This document shows, one piece after another, positions 24,353-33,424 of a stretch of DNA of 64,000 nt. Both the position numbers and the translations under genes were made by a program. Origin of the DNA: Halogeometricum limi (GTDB lineage Archaea; Halobacteriota; Halobacteria; Halobacteriales; Haloferacaceae). Within the stretch, counting starts at the first letter, position 1, and every line of letters begins with the position of its first letter. The DNA is taken from positions 551,790 through 615,789 of the forward strand of contig NZ_FOYS01000003.1 in the NCBI RefSeq assembly GCF_900115785.1, given 5' to 3'. The notes below the pieces were generated by a model, which made no database searches, was not told the DNA's origin, and saw only the letters and a program-made list of their open reading frames with translations.

Positions 24353-26242
24353 GTGGCTGTCACGCCGGGCGTGACAAACCGCTATGTCTTTGGAAGACGT
24401 TCTGTCCACGTGGAAAGTATCGACACACAGCGGTATCTCCGCGCGTTCGGGGAGGGTGGAACCGACGGTGAACCCCTGACGGCGGCGGAAGTCGCGACGA
24501 TGGTGGGTGACGAGGACGACCGGGCCGTCGGGGTACTCGGTGAACTGGAAGACGAGGGTCGAGTGCGAGCCAAGAGGGTCGGAGAAGAGCGAGTGTGGTG
24601 GGTCGACGCGGCGACACGACGGCCCGCGGTCGCTCGATCGTTGCCGACGCCCGGCGTCGCCGTCGACTCGCTGCTTCGCGTCATGCCCGTCGGCGCACTC
24701 CTCCTCGACGCCGACGGGGACGTTCTCAGGGCGAACGACCGCGCGAGGGAACTGCTGGACCTCGACGACGGAGACGAGTCGCTCTCCAGGTCGGACTGGC
24801 TGACGGGGACGGAGACGAGCGTCGTCGACAGAGTGGTCGCGAGTCGGGAGACGCTCACCCGCGAGGAAGTCGTCTCCGACGACGCCTCGGACCGACTCGT
24901 GGTGAGTGCGGCACCCATCGTCCAACACGACAGCGTCGAACAGGTCGTCGTCACGTTCGACAGGGTGAGCGCCGACGAACAGACCGTGGACGGCGTCTCA
25001 GAGCGGTTGGCCCGACTCGTCTCGACGTTTCGGGCGACGGTGGCCGTGGTCGTGGAGGCGACGAACAAAGCCCAGTTGGAGTCGAGACTGTGCCACCGCC
25101 TCGTCGACGACGGTCCGTACGCGTTCGCGTGGGTCGGTCGCGTGAACTGGGTGACCGAGACGGTGTCACCGACCCACTGGGCGACGCGTTCGGACACCGA
25201 CCTCCCCGAGCGACCGGCGTCGAAACGAGCGATATCCGTCGGCCCCGCGGCGACCGTCGTCGCCGAACGGCGGACGGTGCTGGTCGCCGACCTCGAACTC
25301 GCCGACCCGAGCGTCGACGAGGAGTGGCGCACGGAGAGCCTCGAACGCGGCTACCGCTCGATGGCGGCAATTCCACTCAACTACGAGGGACGACTGTTCG
25401 GCGTGTTGAGCGTGTACAGTCGGGAACCGGGAGTCTTCGGCGGCGGTTCCTCCCACGACGTCGCTATCAGGGACGAGGACGCCGACATCCTGACCGACCT
25501 CGGACGCGCCGTCGGCCACGCCCTGAGCGCACTGGAACGGCGCGACGCGCTTCTCACCGAAAGCGTCGTCGAAGTTCGGTACCGGTCTCGGGCGATGGGC
25601 GAACGCTTCGCGGGACTCCCCGACGGCGTCTGCATCGTCGTCGACCAGACGGTTCCGATGGAGGACTCGCAGATCCAGTTCTACACCGTCGAGGGAACCG
25701 ACGCCGACACGTTCGCGTCCGCGATGGAGGGGCGCTCCGACGTCGAGACCACGCGCGTCATCGAGTCCGACGGGGACTCCGGGCGGGTCGCCGTGCAGAC
25801 GACGCACAGGTCGCTCGCTCACGTGATGGCGACTCACGGCGGGAAAGTCGACGAGATGCGTATCGAGGGCGGTGTGGTGTCGTTCACGGCCGTCCTCCCC
25901 CAGTTCGTCGACGTCCAAGAGGTTACGCGAGTCGTGAGAGACGAGTTCGGCGGCGTCGAACTCGTCGACTATCGGACGACGGTCCCCGAACGACGTCGAG
26001 ACGCCGACGTGGCCGCGGGACTCGAAGCGCAGTTGACCGACCGTCAGTGGTCCGCGCTCGAACTCGCGTACTACGGCGGCTACTTCGACTGGCCGACGCG
26101 CGGCGGGTCGCTCGAAGACATCGCGACGGAGATAGGCGTCACCCCACAGACCGCGAGCGAACACCTGCGGAAAGCGGAGTCGAAGGTGTTCTCGATGCTG
26201 TTCGAGACGGTCCTCTCCGATGGCGGGGCAGAGCCGGTGTGA
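24353..26242 (+). CDS. Bat-type regulator with PAS and GAF domains
   Basis: A ~629-aa multidomain regulator. Residues ~25-80 are a winged-helix-like head and ~95-215 a PAS-like domain (LLRVMPVGALLLDADGDVLRANDRARELLDL). Residues ~225-400 form a GAF domain with LVADLELADPSVDEEW and RSMAAIPLNYEGRLFGVLSVYS. Residues ~405-555 form the Bat-type beta domain, and the HTH_10 runs from LTDRQWSALELAYYGGYFDWPTRGGSLEDIATEIGV to the end. The start is uncertain: GTG 24353 is the longest reading, and GTG 24410 (VESIDTQRYL) is equally plausible. Signal and targets are unknown; it follows the permease by ~25 nt but need not control it. Confidence 0.85.
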   Translation: MAVTPGVTNRYVFGRRSVHVESIDTQRYLRAFGEGGTDGEPLTAAEVATMVGDEDDRAVGVLGELEDEGRVRAKRVGEERVWWVDAATRRPAVARSLPTPGVAVDSLLRVMPVGALLLDADGDVLRANDRARELLDLDDGDESLSRSDWLTGTETSVVDRVVASRETLTREEVVSDDASDRLVVSAAPIVQHDSVEQVVVTFDRVSADEQTVDGVSERLARLVSTFRATVAVVVEATNKAQLESRLCHRLVDDGPYAFAWVGRVNWVTETVSPTHWATRSDTDLPERPASKRAISVGPAATVVAERRTVLVADLELADPSVDEEWRTESLERGYRSMAAIPLNYEGRLFGVLSVYSREPGVFGGGSSHDVAIRDEDADILTDLGRAVGHALSALERRDALLTESVVEVRYRSRAMGERFAGLPDGVCIVVDQTVPMEDSQIQFYTVEGTDADTFASAMEGRSDVETTRVIESDGDSGRVAVQTTHRSLAHVMATHGGKVDEMRIEGGVVSFTAVLPQFVDVQEVTRVVRDEFGGVELVDYRTTVPERRRDADVAAGLEAQLTDRQWSALELAYYGGYFDWPTRGGSLEDIATEIGVTPQTASEHLRKAESKVFSMLFETVLSDGGAEPV

Positions 26243-26252
26243 CCGCCGTCCG

Positions 26253-26510
26253 TCACCGGCGAGTCGTGAGCACGGCGACGCACCCCTCCTCGACGACGAC
26301 GTCGGAGCCTCGGTACTCGAACGAGATGCGGTCGACGTCGGTTCCGAGTCGCGCCAGTTCTCGGGGGTCGACCGCGCGGTAGAGCGGTTCGAGTCGGAGC
26401 GGGTCTTCGTCGTGGTGAATCGCGAGTGCGCGGATGACCCCCTCGACGACCGGCCCCTCGCCGATTTCGTACGAGACGAACTCGTCGGCGGTGTGCTTCC
26501 ACTCGTTCAT
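26253..26510 (-). CDS. HalOD1 output-domain protein
   Basis: An 85-aa single-domain protein from ATG 26510. It has the HalOD1 pattern FVSYEIGEGPVVEGVIRALAIHHDEDPLRLEPLYRAVDPRELARL, a later ISFEYRGSDVVVEEG, and the end VAVLTT. HalOD1 is a haloarchaeal module thought to act in signalling. The longer frame from 26591 adds Arg-rich residues and is not favoured. Two nt separate it from the upstream DUF7344 gene, so the pair is one transcript, convergent with the Bat/GAF regulator. Confidence 0.82.
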   Translation of the reverse strand: MNEWKHTADEFVSYEIGEGPVVEGVIRALAIHHDEDPLRLEPLYRAVDPRELARLGTDVDRISFEYRGSDVVVEEGCVAVLTTRR

Positions 26511-26512
26511 GT

Positions 26513-26866
26513 CTACTCTTCGACGGCCTTCGCCAGTCTGTCCACCGGCGGGTCGTCCAACCACCGGTCGTGAAGGTTGTCGTGTCGCCACGCGGTGACG
26601 GCCCTATCGTCGCTGTCGTAGTCGAGGACGCCCGCCCGTCCGAGCATCGGGAGGTGGACGTGGTGGAACACCACCGCCACCTCCCGCTGCTCGTCGTACG
26701 AGACGTCGGTCGGCCGTTCCCCCTCCTGCCAGGCCACGAACGCCGCGGCCACCGACGACAGCGGTTCCGGTTTCGCTTGGCCGTTGAGATGCGAGAGAAC
26801 GAATCGTCGTTCGGTCGCACTCAGTAGTGTGTGCGCCCTGTCACGGGCGGTGTGTCGCTGAGTCAT
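26513..26866 (-). CDS. DUF7344-type winged-helix protein
   Basis: A 117-aa protein with LLSATERRFVLSHLNGQ at the start and AVVFHHVHLPMLGRAGVLDYDSDDRAVTAW in the middle. The [HY]HxHLPxLxxAGVLDYD core is the wing pattern of a small haloarchaeal HTH family (DUF7344, from memory). It is co-transcribed with the HalOD1 gene 2 nt downstream. Together they look like a small signalling unit. Ligand and DNA targets are unknown. Confidence 0.78.
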   Translation of the reverse strand: MTQRHTARDRAHTLLSATERRFVLSHLNGQAKPEPLSSVAAAFVAWQEGERPTDVSYDEQREVAVVFHHVHLPMLGRAGVLDYDSDDRAVTAWRHDNLHDRWLDDPPVDRLAKAVEE

Positions 26867-27003
26867 GGGTCTCCTTGGGTCTCTCCCCGGGCGAACCTAC
26901 GGACTGAACCCACATACGAGGCCACCCTGTTCTATCAGGGAGCGTCGCTCTGCGTCCGGCCGCGCGACGCAAGTATTTGCCGACGGACGCCCAACGAGGG
27001 GGT

Positions 27004-27921
27004 ATGACATCGACAGACCTCACCCTGAACCGCGGGGTCACACCGGAACTCGTTCACGTGCGTGGCGAGTCGCAGTTCGTCGACGTCGGTGACGTGGAAC
27101 TGCACGTCGTCACCGCGGGACCGGCGGACGGCGAACCCGTCGTCCTCCTCCACGGGTTCCCGGAGTTCTGGTACGCGTGGCACGACTACGTCGGCCCCCT
27201 CGCCGACGCGGGCTATCGGGTCGTCGTCCCCGACCAACGGGGCTACCACCTGAGCGAGAAACCGACGTCCGTCGCCGACTACCACCCCGACGAACTCGCG
27301 GGCGACGTCCTCGGACTCATGGACGCACTCGACCTGTCGGACGCCCACCTCGTCGGGCACGACTGGGGCGCGTTCGTCGCGTGGTGGGTCGGTCTGCACA
27401 CGCCCGAACGCGTCCGCACGCTCTCCGTGGCGAACGCGCCCCACCCCGCGGCGTTCCGTCGCGCCCTCCGTCACGACTGGGAACAGCGATTCCGGAGTCT
27501 GTACGTCGTCCTGTTCCAACTGCCGAAGGTTCCGGAGACGCTCTCGAAGATGGGCGGCTATCGGATGCTCTGCGACGGGATGCGCCGGTCGAGTCAACCC
27601 GGGACGTTCAACGCCGCCGACTTCGACTGCTACCGACAGGCGTGGGCGCAACCCGGGGCGTACCGGTCGATGCTCGACTGGTATCGCGCCATCGTCCGAC
27701 TGAACCCCCGCCCGAACCGCGAACAGGTGGACGTTCCGACGCTCGTCCTCTGGGGGGCCAAAGACGCCTTCCTCACCCGTTCGCTCGCCCTGCAGAGCGT
27801 CGAGTACTGCGAGGAGAGCCACCTCGTCGTCCTCGACGAGGCGACCCACTGGATTCACCACGAAGAACCCGTCCGCGTTCGCCGCGAACTCACCGACCAC
27901 TTCCGGATGGGTTCGACCTGA
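27004..27921 (+). CDS. Alpha/beta hydrolase, epoxide-hydrolase type
   Basis: A 305-aa protein from ATG 27004. HGFPEFWYAW gives the oxyanion region near residue 48. The nucleophile is the Asp in GHDWGAFVAWW (Asp near 120). Lid tyrosines and the base His in EATHWIHHEEP (near 280) are seen. HGFPE and GHDWG are typical of soluble epoxide hydrolases and related haloalkane-dehalogenase-like enzymes. The substrate is unknown. It is a single gene, with the opposite-strand DUF7344 gene upstream. The ATG is chosen over GTG 26977 because VTPELVHVRGESQFVD follows at the usual distance. Confidence 0.85.
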   Translation: MTSTDLTLNRGVTPELVHVRGESQFVDVGDVELHVVTAGPADGEPVVLLHGFPEFWYAWHDYVGPLADAGYRVVVPDQRGYHLSEKPTSVADYHPDELAGDVLGLMDALDLSDAHLVGHDWGAFVAWWVGLHTPERVRTLSVANAPHPAAFRRALRHDWEQRFRSLYVVLFQLPKVPETLSKMGGYRMLCDGMRRSSQPGTFNAADFDCYRQAWAQPGAYRSMLDWYRAIVRLNPRPNREQVDVPTLVLWGAKDAFLTRSLALQSVEYCEESHLVVLDEATHWIHHEEPVRVRRELTDHFRMGST

Positions 27922-28177
27922 GAGTCGTCTCTCGGGCCGTCGCGATGCCGGGACGTTCGTGATTCCTGCCGAATATATACCACCACTGAGGCGACTTAGC
28001 GACTTTCTTAAGTGATGACGAACTACGTACAGGTGACGCAGGGTGAGGTTGCGAACTCGGGACTGGATGACCCCGCTCGATACTTTCGCTCTCGCGTCTC
28101 CTTCATGAGCCGACCGGTCGCCCCCGTGCGTCCGGTCGTTTTCACTCCGCGAACGTGGACGTGGACGAGCGGTGCGA
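27922..28177. other. Gap with a TATA-like box and no firmly called gene
   Basis: GAATATATAC (27971-27980) is a strong TATA-like sequence ~35-44 nt before GTG/ATG 28012/28015. That frame (MTNYVQVTQGEVANSGLDDPARYF and onward) soon becomes Trp/Arg-rich and runs over the 3' end of the histidine kinase gene. It is therefore not called a gene; a short RNA or a small protein remains possible. Confidence 0.35.
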
Positions 28178-29368
28178 CTAGCGCTCTCGGCCGAGCACTA
28201 CGTCGAACCGAGCGCCGCCGTCTCGACTCTCGCCGACGTCGACCCGCCACTCGTGCGCGTCGGCGATGGCGGCGACGATAGCGAGGCCGAACCCCGTTCC
28301 GTCGGTGCGTCCCGACACCCCACGTCGGAACACCGATTCGCGACGCTCCCGGTCGATACCGTCGCCGTCGTCGGCGACGTAGAACCCCTCGTCCGTCCCG
28401 CCGAGTTCGACGGTGACGTCCGACCCGACGTGCGTCTTCGCGTTGTCGAAGAGGTTCTCTAAGAGCCGTCTGAGTCGCGGTTCGTCGGCGTACACCGTCT
28501 CGGGCGGACGGGAGAACCGAAGCGCTCCGTCGTCAGGCCCGGCCAACTCCCACGCCGAAACCGCCGTCTCGCGGAGGTCGACGGCCGTCGGTTCCATCGC
28601 GCGGGCACCCTCCCGCGCGAGCGTGAGCGCTTCGTCGATTCGGTCGCTCATCCGGAGGAGCGACTGGTACGCCGTGTCGAGATGCGGGTGCGTATCCCCC
28701 GGATACCGGGCCTGCGCGATGTCGAGTTGCGCGAGTGCCGCACTCAGCGAGTTCTGCAGGTCGTGCGAGACGCTGCTTGCGAAGGCGGCGAGCCGTTCGT
28801 TTCGGCGTTCGAGCGACCGCCGTTCGGAGCGGTCGTCGGTCACGTCGCGGACGACGACGGCGTATCCGTCTCGGTCCCCGGCGTTCGGGACCGTGGGCAC
28901 GTCGTCGTCTCGGTCGAACGAGGTGACCGCGACGTGCGCGTCGTAAGACTCCCCTTCGACGTCGCGTGCGGTGCACTCGACTTCGACGCGGCCCCTCGCA
29001 TCGGCCTCTTCGAGGAGCGTCGTCGCGTCCACCTCGGTGTGGAGCACCGACTCCACGTCGGTGCCGCGGGCGCTGGAACGGTCGTATCCCGTGACGCGCC
29101 GAGCGCTCGCGTTCCACGTGACTACCTGTCCGTCTCCGTCCAGGAGGACCACCGCCGCGTCGACGGCGCGTTCGATGAGCCTGCGGTACTCCCCGTCGCT
29201 CGTCCCGGGTCTCGTCGTCGGCGACTCCGAGACGTCACTCTCGTCGGTCACGGCCCCTCCCGTGAGCGTGACGACTGACGAACAGTCCGTACTGTGGGGG
29301 GCGGGCGTCTGCCGCCGTCCCGCGTCGTCGGGACGGACGGCATCGAAACGCCCGGTCCGCATCCGCAT
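28178..29368 (-). CDS. PAS-containing sensor histidine kinase
   Basis: A 396-aa soluble kinase. A PAS domain lies at ~residues 60-180 (RLIERAVDAAVVLLDGDGQVVTWNASARRVTGY). The dimerisation/phosphoacceptor helix is at VSHDLQNSLSAALAQLDIA, with the acceptor His near residue 201. The ATPase domain shows LLENLFDNAKTHVG (N box), VADDGDGI (G1) and GTGFGLAIVAAIADAHEW (G2). No receiver or membrane segment is seen, so it probably senses a cytoplasmic signal. No response regulator is adjacent. The N-terminal ~40 residues are poorly conserved-looking, so a later start is possible. Confidence 0.88.
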   Translation of the reverse strand: MRMRTGRFDAVRPDDAGRRQTPAPHSTDCSSVVTLTGGAVTDESDVSESPTTRPGTSDGEYRRLIERAVDAAVVLLDGDGQVVTWNASARRVTGYDRSSARGTDVESVLHTEVDATTLLEEADARGRVEVECTARDVEGESYDAHVAVTSFDRDDDVPTVPNAGDRDGYAVVVRDVTDDRSERRSLERRNERLAAFASSVSHDLQNSLSAALAQLDIAQARYPGDTHPHLDTAYQSLLRMSDRIDEALTLAREGARAMEPTAVDLRETAVSAWELAGPDDGALRFSRPPETVYADEPRLRRLLENLFDNAKTHVGSDVTVELGGTDEGFYVADDGDGIDRERRESVFRRGVSGRTDGTGFGLAIVAAIADAHEWRVDVGESRDGGARFDVVLGRER

Positions 29369-29395
29369 GACATCGGTTTATTCGCACTCAAGATG

Positions 29396-29415
29396 CATCT
29401 AATACTATATTTTTC
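29396..29415. promoter_or_regulatory. AT-rich promoter region in the divergent gap 29369-29470
   Basis: The gap contains ATCTAATACTATATTTTT, which offers TATA-like sequence to the downstream plus-strand gene and possibly to the minus-strand histidine kinase. Spacing to ATG 29471 is ~60-70 nt, so a short leader would be present. Confidence 0.4.
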
Positions 29416-29470
29416 GGCCGGTGGCGAGCGACAACGCCACGTTGAAACCGCCCGCTCGCGACCACCAGTC

Positions 29471-30481
29471 ATGACCGACCTCGGAAAGGTGGACCGCGCG
29501 TTCTTCGACCGATACGTCTTCTCCAACCTCGGCGCGGACCGCGACGACGTGGCGCTCGGACCGACGCACGGGGTCGACTTCGGCCTCCTCGACGTCGACG
29601 GCACTGCCGTCGCCATCGCCACCGACCCGGTCTCCGTCCTCCCCGGCCTCGGCTACGCCCGCGCCGGACGCTTCGCGCTCGATTTCGTCCTCGCCGACGT
29701 CGCCGTCTCCGGCCTCCCGCCCTCGCATCTCGCCGTTTCGTTCACCCTGCCGCCCGAACTCGAAGACGACGACTTCGCGGAACTCTGGACCGCGATGCAC
29801 GAGGAGGCCGAAGACCTCGGCGTCAGCATCGTCACCGGACACACGGCCCGCTACTCGGGGTGTTCGTTCCCGTGGGTCGGCGGCGCCACCGCCCTCGCCC
29901 TCGGCGACCACGCCGACGTGATTCGCCCCGACGGCGCGCGCGTCGGCGACGACGTGGTGGTGACCAACGGTCCCGCCGTCGAGGCCACGGGACTGCTCAC
30001 GACGCTGTTTCCCGACCAGTTCGACCTCCCCGCCGAGACGCTCGCGGCCGCGCAGTCGCGACTCGACGAGGCCGAGTGCGTCCGCGACGCGATGACCGCC
30101 GCGGCCGTCGGCGGCGTCCACGCGATGCACGACGCCACCGAGTGCGGCCTGTTCGGCGCGTTCAACGAGGTGGCCGACGGCGCGGGCGTCCACATCGACG
30201 TCTCAACCGAGTCGATTCCGGTTCGCCCCGGCGTCGCGGAGACCTGCGAGTTCCTGGGGATGAACCCGTGGACGGCGACGACGGGCGGAACGCTCGTCCT
30301 CTGCGTCGACCCCGACCGAACCGCGAACGTCGTCTCGGCGCTGGAATCGGAGGGTACGCCCGTCGGCGTCGCCGGAACGGTCCGGGAGGGACGCGGCGTC
30401 ACCGTCGACGGCGAGGACGTGCCCCATCCCGACGTCGACCCGTCGTGGGCGGCGTACGAGCGGTTGGCGCACGAGGAGTAG
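29471..30481 (+). CDS. AIR synthase-related protein (HypE/PurM-like)
   Basis: A 336-aa protein of the AIR-synthase fold (PurM/HypE/ThiL group). HGVDFGLLDVDGTAVAIATDPVS at residues ~36-58 holds the metal/nucleotide Asp residues. The core VLADVAVSGLPP and the C-terminal HDATECGLFGAFNEVADGAGVHIDV follow. It lacks the C-terminal Cys motif of true HypE, and no hydrogenase maturation genes are nearby. It is probably a haloarchaeal member with an unknown nucleotide-dependent role. The ATG at 29471 is preferred over the longer frame from 29294, whose extra residues have no coding character. It is convergent with the esterase gene. Confidence 0.85.
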   Translation: MTDLGKVDRAFFDRYVFSNLGADRDDVALGPTHGVDFGLLDVDGTAVAIATDPVSVLPGLGYARAGRFALDFVLADVAVSGLPPSHLAVSFTLPPELEDDDFAELWTAMHEEAEDLGVSIVTGHTARYSGCSFPWVGGATALALGDHADVIRPDGARVGDDVVVTNGPAVEATGLLTTLFPDQFDLPAETLAAAQSRLDEAECVRDAMTAAAVGGVHAMHDATECGLFGAFNEVADGAGVHIDVSTESIPVRPGVAETCEFLGMNPWTATTGGTLVLCVDPDRTANVVSALESEGTPVGVAGTVREGRGVTVDGEDVPHPDVDPSWAAYERLAHEE

Positions 30482-30493
30482 GCGAACTCGCTC

Positions 30494-31508
30494 TCAGAAC
30501 TCGCCCACCCGCTCGACCATCCGGTCGAACGCTTCGTCCGCCGCGTCCACCTCGGCGGTGAGACTCAAGAACCCGTGGACCATCGCCGGGTAGTGTTGAT
30601 GGACGACGCCGACGTCGGCCTCCCGGAGACGCGCGGCGTAGCGCGCGCCGTCGTCGCGAAGCGGGTCGAACCCCGCCGTCACGAAGCGGGTCGAACCCCG
30701 CCGTCACGACGCAGGCGGGGGCCACCGATTCGAGCAGTTCGTCGTCCGCGAGCAACGGGGCGGCGAACGGACTGCGTCGGTCCACCGGACTCCGGAGATA
30801 CTGCTCGCGGAACCACTTCATGTCCTCGCGCGTGAGCAGTGGGCCGTCGGCGTTCTCCTCGTAGGAGTCGGCGTCGAACGTCTGCGAGAGGACGGGGTAC
30901 AGCAGGAGTTGTCCCGCCGGTTCGGGTCCCTCGTTCCCGTCTCCGCCGTCCTCGTCACCGTTCGCTCCCGCTCCGTCGACGCCCGCGGCCGCCCGGAGAG
31001 CGACGCCAGCGGCGAGATTTCCACCGGCGCTCGTCCCCCCGACGACGACGTTCTCGACGTCGCCGCCCAGCGAGTCGCCGTGCTCGCAGACCCACTCGAA
31101 GGCGGCGAACGCGTCGTCCAGCGGTTCGGGGAAGGGGTGGTCGGGCGCGAGTCGGTAGTCCACGCTGACGACCAGTCGCCCCGAGCGAACGGCGAGACGG
31201 CGGCAGACGCCGTCGATGGAGTCCAATGTTCCGAGCGTCCACCCGCCGCCGTGGTAGAACACGAGCACACCGCGCGTCTCCGTCGGTTCAGGGTGGTAGG
31301 TCCGAATCGGAATCTCGCCGTGCGGGCCGGGAATCGCCATCTCTCGGACGCGTTCGACCCACGGCGGGTCCGTCGCGGCGAACGCCTCGTCCTCGACGGT
31401 TCGCGCGCTCTCGACCGACAGCGAGTGCCACGGCGGCACCCCCTCGGCCTCGAACGCCTCGACTACCGCGGCGACCTGCGGGTCCGGTTCCGGCGCGCGT
31501 CGTTCCAT
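30494..31508 (-). pseudogene. Alpha/beta hydrolase (acetylesterase/HSL family), frameshifted by a 25-nt duplication
   Basis: Read from ATG 31508, the frame has the HSL/acetylesterase signatures FYHGGGWTLG and GGTSAGGNLA (Ser nucleophile) and a strand ending in VTAGFDPLRD. There a perfect 25-nt tandem duplication (30657-30706, seen on the plus strand) shifts the frame by one. In the shifted frame the protein becomes Arg-rich to 30399. The other frame (GTG 30682 to 30494) restores TAGFDPLRDDGARYAARLREAD and the catalytic-His region YPAMVHGF. Removing one repeat would restore a complete ~330-aa enzyme. It is probably inactive as assembled; a sequencing or assembly error must be excluded. Confidence 0.8.
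30657..30708. repeat. Perfect 25-bp tandem duplication inside the esterase gene
   Basis: Unit CGAAGCGGGTCGAACCCCGC plus CGTCA occurs twice in a row (30657-30681 and 30682-30706), with two further matching bases. Its length is not a multiple of three, so one copy too many breaks the frame. Confidence 0.95.
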
Positions 31509-31593
31509 ACGCTCACCCCGCGGGCGAGCGACTAAAAGCGGCGGGGAACCGCGGGACACGAAGCTCTTTGCGGTCCGCGCCGGAGTGGCCGAC

Positions 31594-32856
31594 ATGGACG
31601 ACCCCACCCTCGCCGACGCCCGCGAACGTGACCGGGCGGACCCCCTCGCCGACGTGCGCGACCGGTTCTACCTTCCGGACGAGTTGTACATGGACGGCAA
31701 CTCGCTCGGACTGCTCTCAGCGGACGCGGAAGCGGCACTCGACCGAGTGCTGGACGAGTGGAAGTCGCTCGCCATCCGCGGGTGGACCGACGCCGACCCC
31801 GACTGGTTCACCTACGGCGAACGGCTCGGCGACCGGGTCGCCCCGCTCGTCGGCGCCGACGGCGACGAGGTGGTCGTCGGCAACTCCACGACGGTGAACA
31901 TCCACACGCTGGTCGGGACGTTCTACGACCCCGAACGCGGCGAGCAGATTCTCGTGAACGACCTCGACTTCCCGACGGACCACTACGCCATCCGCGCGCA
32001 ACTCCGACAGATGGGACGAGACCCCGACGACGCTCTCCGCGTCGTGGAGAGTCGCGACGGCCGGACCATCGACGAGGACGACGTCGTCTCGGCCATCGAC
32101 GACGACGTGGGGATGGTGTTTCTCCCCTCCGTCCTCTACCGGAGCGGACAACTGCTCGACGTCGAACGAATCACCGAGGCGGCCCACGACGCGGGCGCAC
32201 TCGTCGGGTTCGACCTCGCGCACTCCGTCGGCGTCGTCCCGCACCGATTGTCCGAACACGGCGTCGACTTCGCCGTCTGGTGTCACTACAAGTATCTCAA
32301 CGCCGGACCGGGCGCGCTAGCCGGTCTGTACGTGAACGAACGACACTTCGGCGTCACGCCCGTCCTCGCGGGGTGGTGGGGACACGAGAAGGCGACGCAG
32401 TTCGAGATGCGCCACACGTTCACGCCGGCGCAGTCGGCGGGCGCGTTCCAAATCGGGACGCCGCCGTTGCTCGCGGCGGCCCCCCTGGACGGCGCACTCG
32501 ACGTGACCGAAGCCGCCGGCATCGACCGACTCAGAGAGAAGTCCGTCGCGCTGACGGAGTATCTCGTCTCGCTCGTGGACGAACGCCTGCCGGAGTGCGA
32601 GGTGGGGACGCCGCGCGACCCCGAACGCCGCGGGGGTCACGTCGCCGTCGAACATCCCGAGGCGTATCGACTCTCGGAGGCGCTGAGAGAACGCGGCGTC
32701 GTCGTCGACTTCCGACCGCCGAACGTGGTGCGAGTGTGCCCGTCGCCGTACTACGTCCGCTTCGAGGACGTGTACCGAGTGGTCGAACATCTCGAAGAGA
32801 TTCTGGAGAACGACGAGTACGAACGGTTCGAGACGCGCGGCGGTGGTGTCACGTAA
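31594..32856 (+). CDS. kynU: Kynureninase
   Basis: A 420-aa type-I PLP enzyme. LYMDGNSLGLLS near residue 29 and NSTTVNIHTLVGTFY near residue 94 (PLP phosphate region) are seen. VGFDLAHSVGVVPH near residue 210 is followed by the PLP lysine in WCHYKYLNAGPG near residue 234. GGWWGHEKATQF-like and QIGTPPLLAAAPLDGALD segments follow. It cleaves L-kynurenine to anthranilate in tryptophan breakdown. Tryptophan dioxygenase and formamidase are not adjacent. GTG 31585 is an alternative start three codons upstream; ATG 31594 is preferred. Confidence 0.93.
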   Translation: MDDPTLADARERDRADPLADVRDRFYLPDELYMDGNSLGLLSADAEAALDRVLDEWKSLAIRGWTDADPDWFTYGERLGDRVAPLVGADGDEVVVGNSTTVNIHTLVGTFYDPERGEQILVNDLDFPTDHYAIRAQLRQMGRDPDDALRVVESRDGRTIDEDDVVSAIDDDVGMVFLPSVLYRSGQLLDVERITEAAHDAGALVGFDLAHSVGVVPHRLSEHGVDFAVWCHYKYLNAGPGALAGLYVNERHFGVTPVLAGWWGHEKATQFEMRHTFTPAQSAGAFQIGTPPLLAAAPLDGALDVTEAAGIDRLREKSVALTEYLVSLVDERLPECEVGTPRDPERRGGHVAVEHPEAYRLSEALRERGVVVDFRPPNVVRVCPSPYYVRFEDVYRVVEHLEEILENDEYERFETRGGGVT

Positions 32857-32942
32857 TCCCGATAGACCACCGGGTCAGACACTCAGGTTTGCAGTATGCT
32901 ATAATTATATTCGTGTCCGTCGTTCGACTGGTTGGAGAGTTT

Positions 32943-33407
32943 ATGAACTACAAACGTCTCGCCCTCGGTGGTGGTAACGTAGTGGGTGCGCTCCTCGCAC
33001 TCGTAATTGCCGTGCTGTTCGGACTGTTGAGCGCACTCCCTCTCGTCATCTCGGGACTGAGTGCCTCCGGTGAGCCGATTTCGACGACCGTCAGGTTCGC
33101 GAACGTCCTCGTCGTCGTCGGAACGGTCGGGTTGGCTCTCGCGTGTGTCGTCGCCGCCGGTGGCTGGTTCACCGACGCCGTCTCTCGTCGCGTACAGCGG
33201 CGCGCGTCGATTGCCGGTATCGCCCTCGCCGTTCTCGGGTCTGTGGGAACCGGCCTAATGAGCGGAACGCTGTTGGGTGTCCTCGTGATGGGTGCGATGC
33301 TCGGCATCCCCGCCATCGCACTGGTCACGAACCTCTTTGTCTTCCGGTCTTCGACCGGCGACGACGTTCCGACGGTCGAAGACGAACCCGTCCGACCGTC
33401 GGTCTGA
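32943..33407 (+). CDS. Small four-helix membrane protein
   Basis: A 154-aa protein from ATG 32943 with four membrane helices near residues 11-37, 46-68, 82-103 and 105-128. The tail is polar and acidic, ending EDEPVRPSV. A TATA-like CTATAATTATATTC (~32899-32912) lies ~31-44 nt upstream and supports a separate promoter and this start; an upstream in-frame GTG near 32913 is also possible. Function unknown, no family recognised. Confidence 0.68.
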   Translation: MNYKRLALGGGNVVGALLALVIAVLFGLLSALPLVISGLSASGEPISTTVRFANVLVVVGTVGLALACVVAAGGWFTDAVSRRVQRRASIAGIALAVLGSVGTGLMSGTLLGVLVMGAMLGIPAIALVTNLFVFRSSTGDDVPTVEDEPVRPSV

Positions 33408-33424
33408 GGGAGTTTCGAGTTCGA

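Noticed and set aside
28012..28281. ORF starting after a good TATA-like box
   Set aside because: After ~30 codons the frame becomes Trp/Arg-rich and overlaps the end of the histidine kinase gene, so it is listed only as a possibility.
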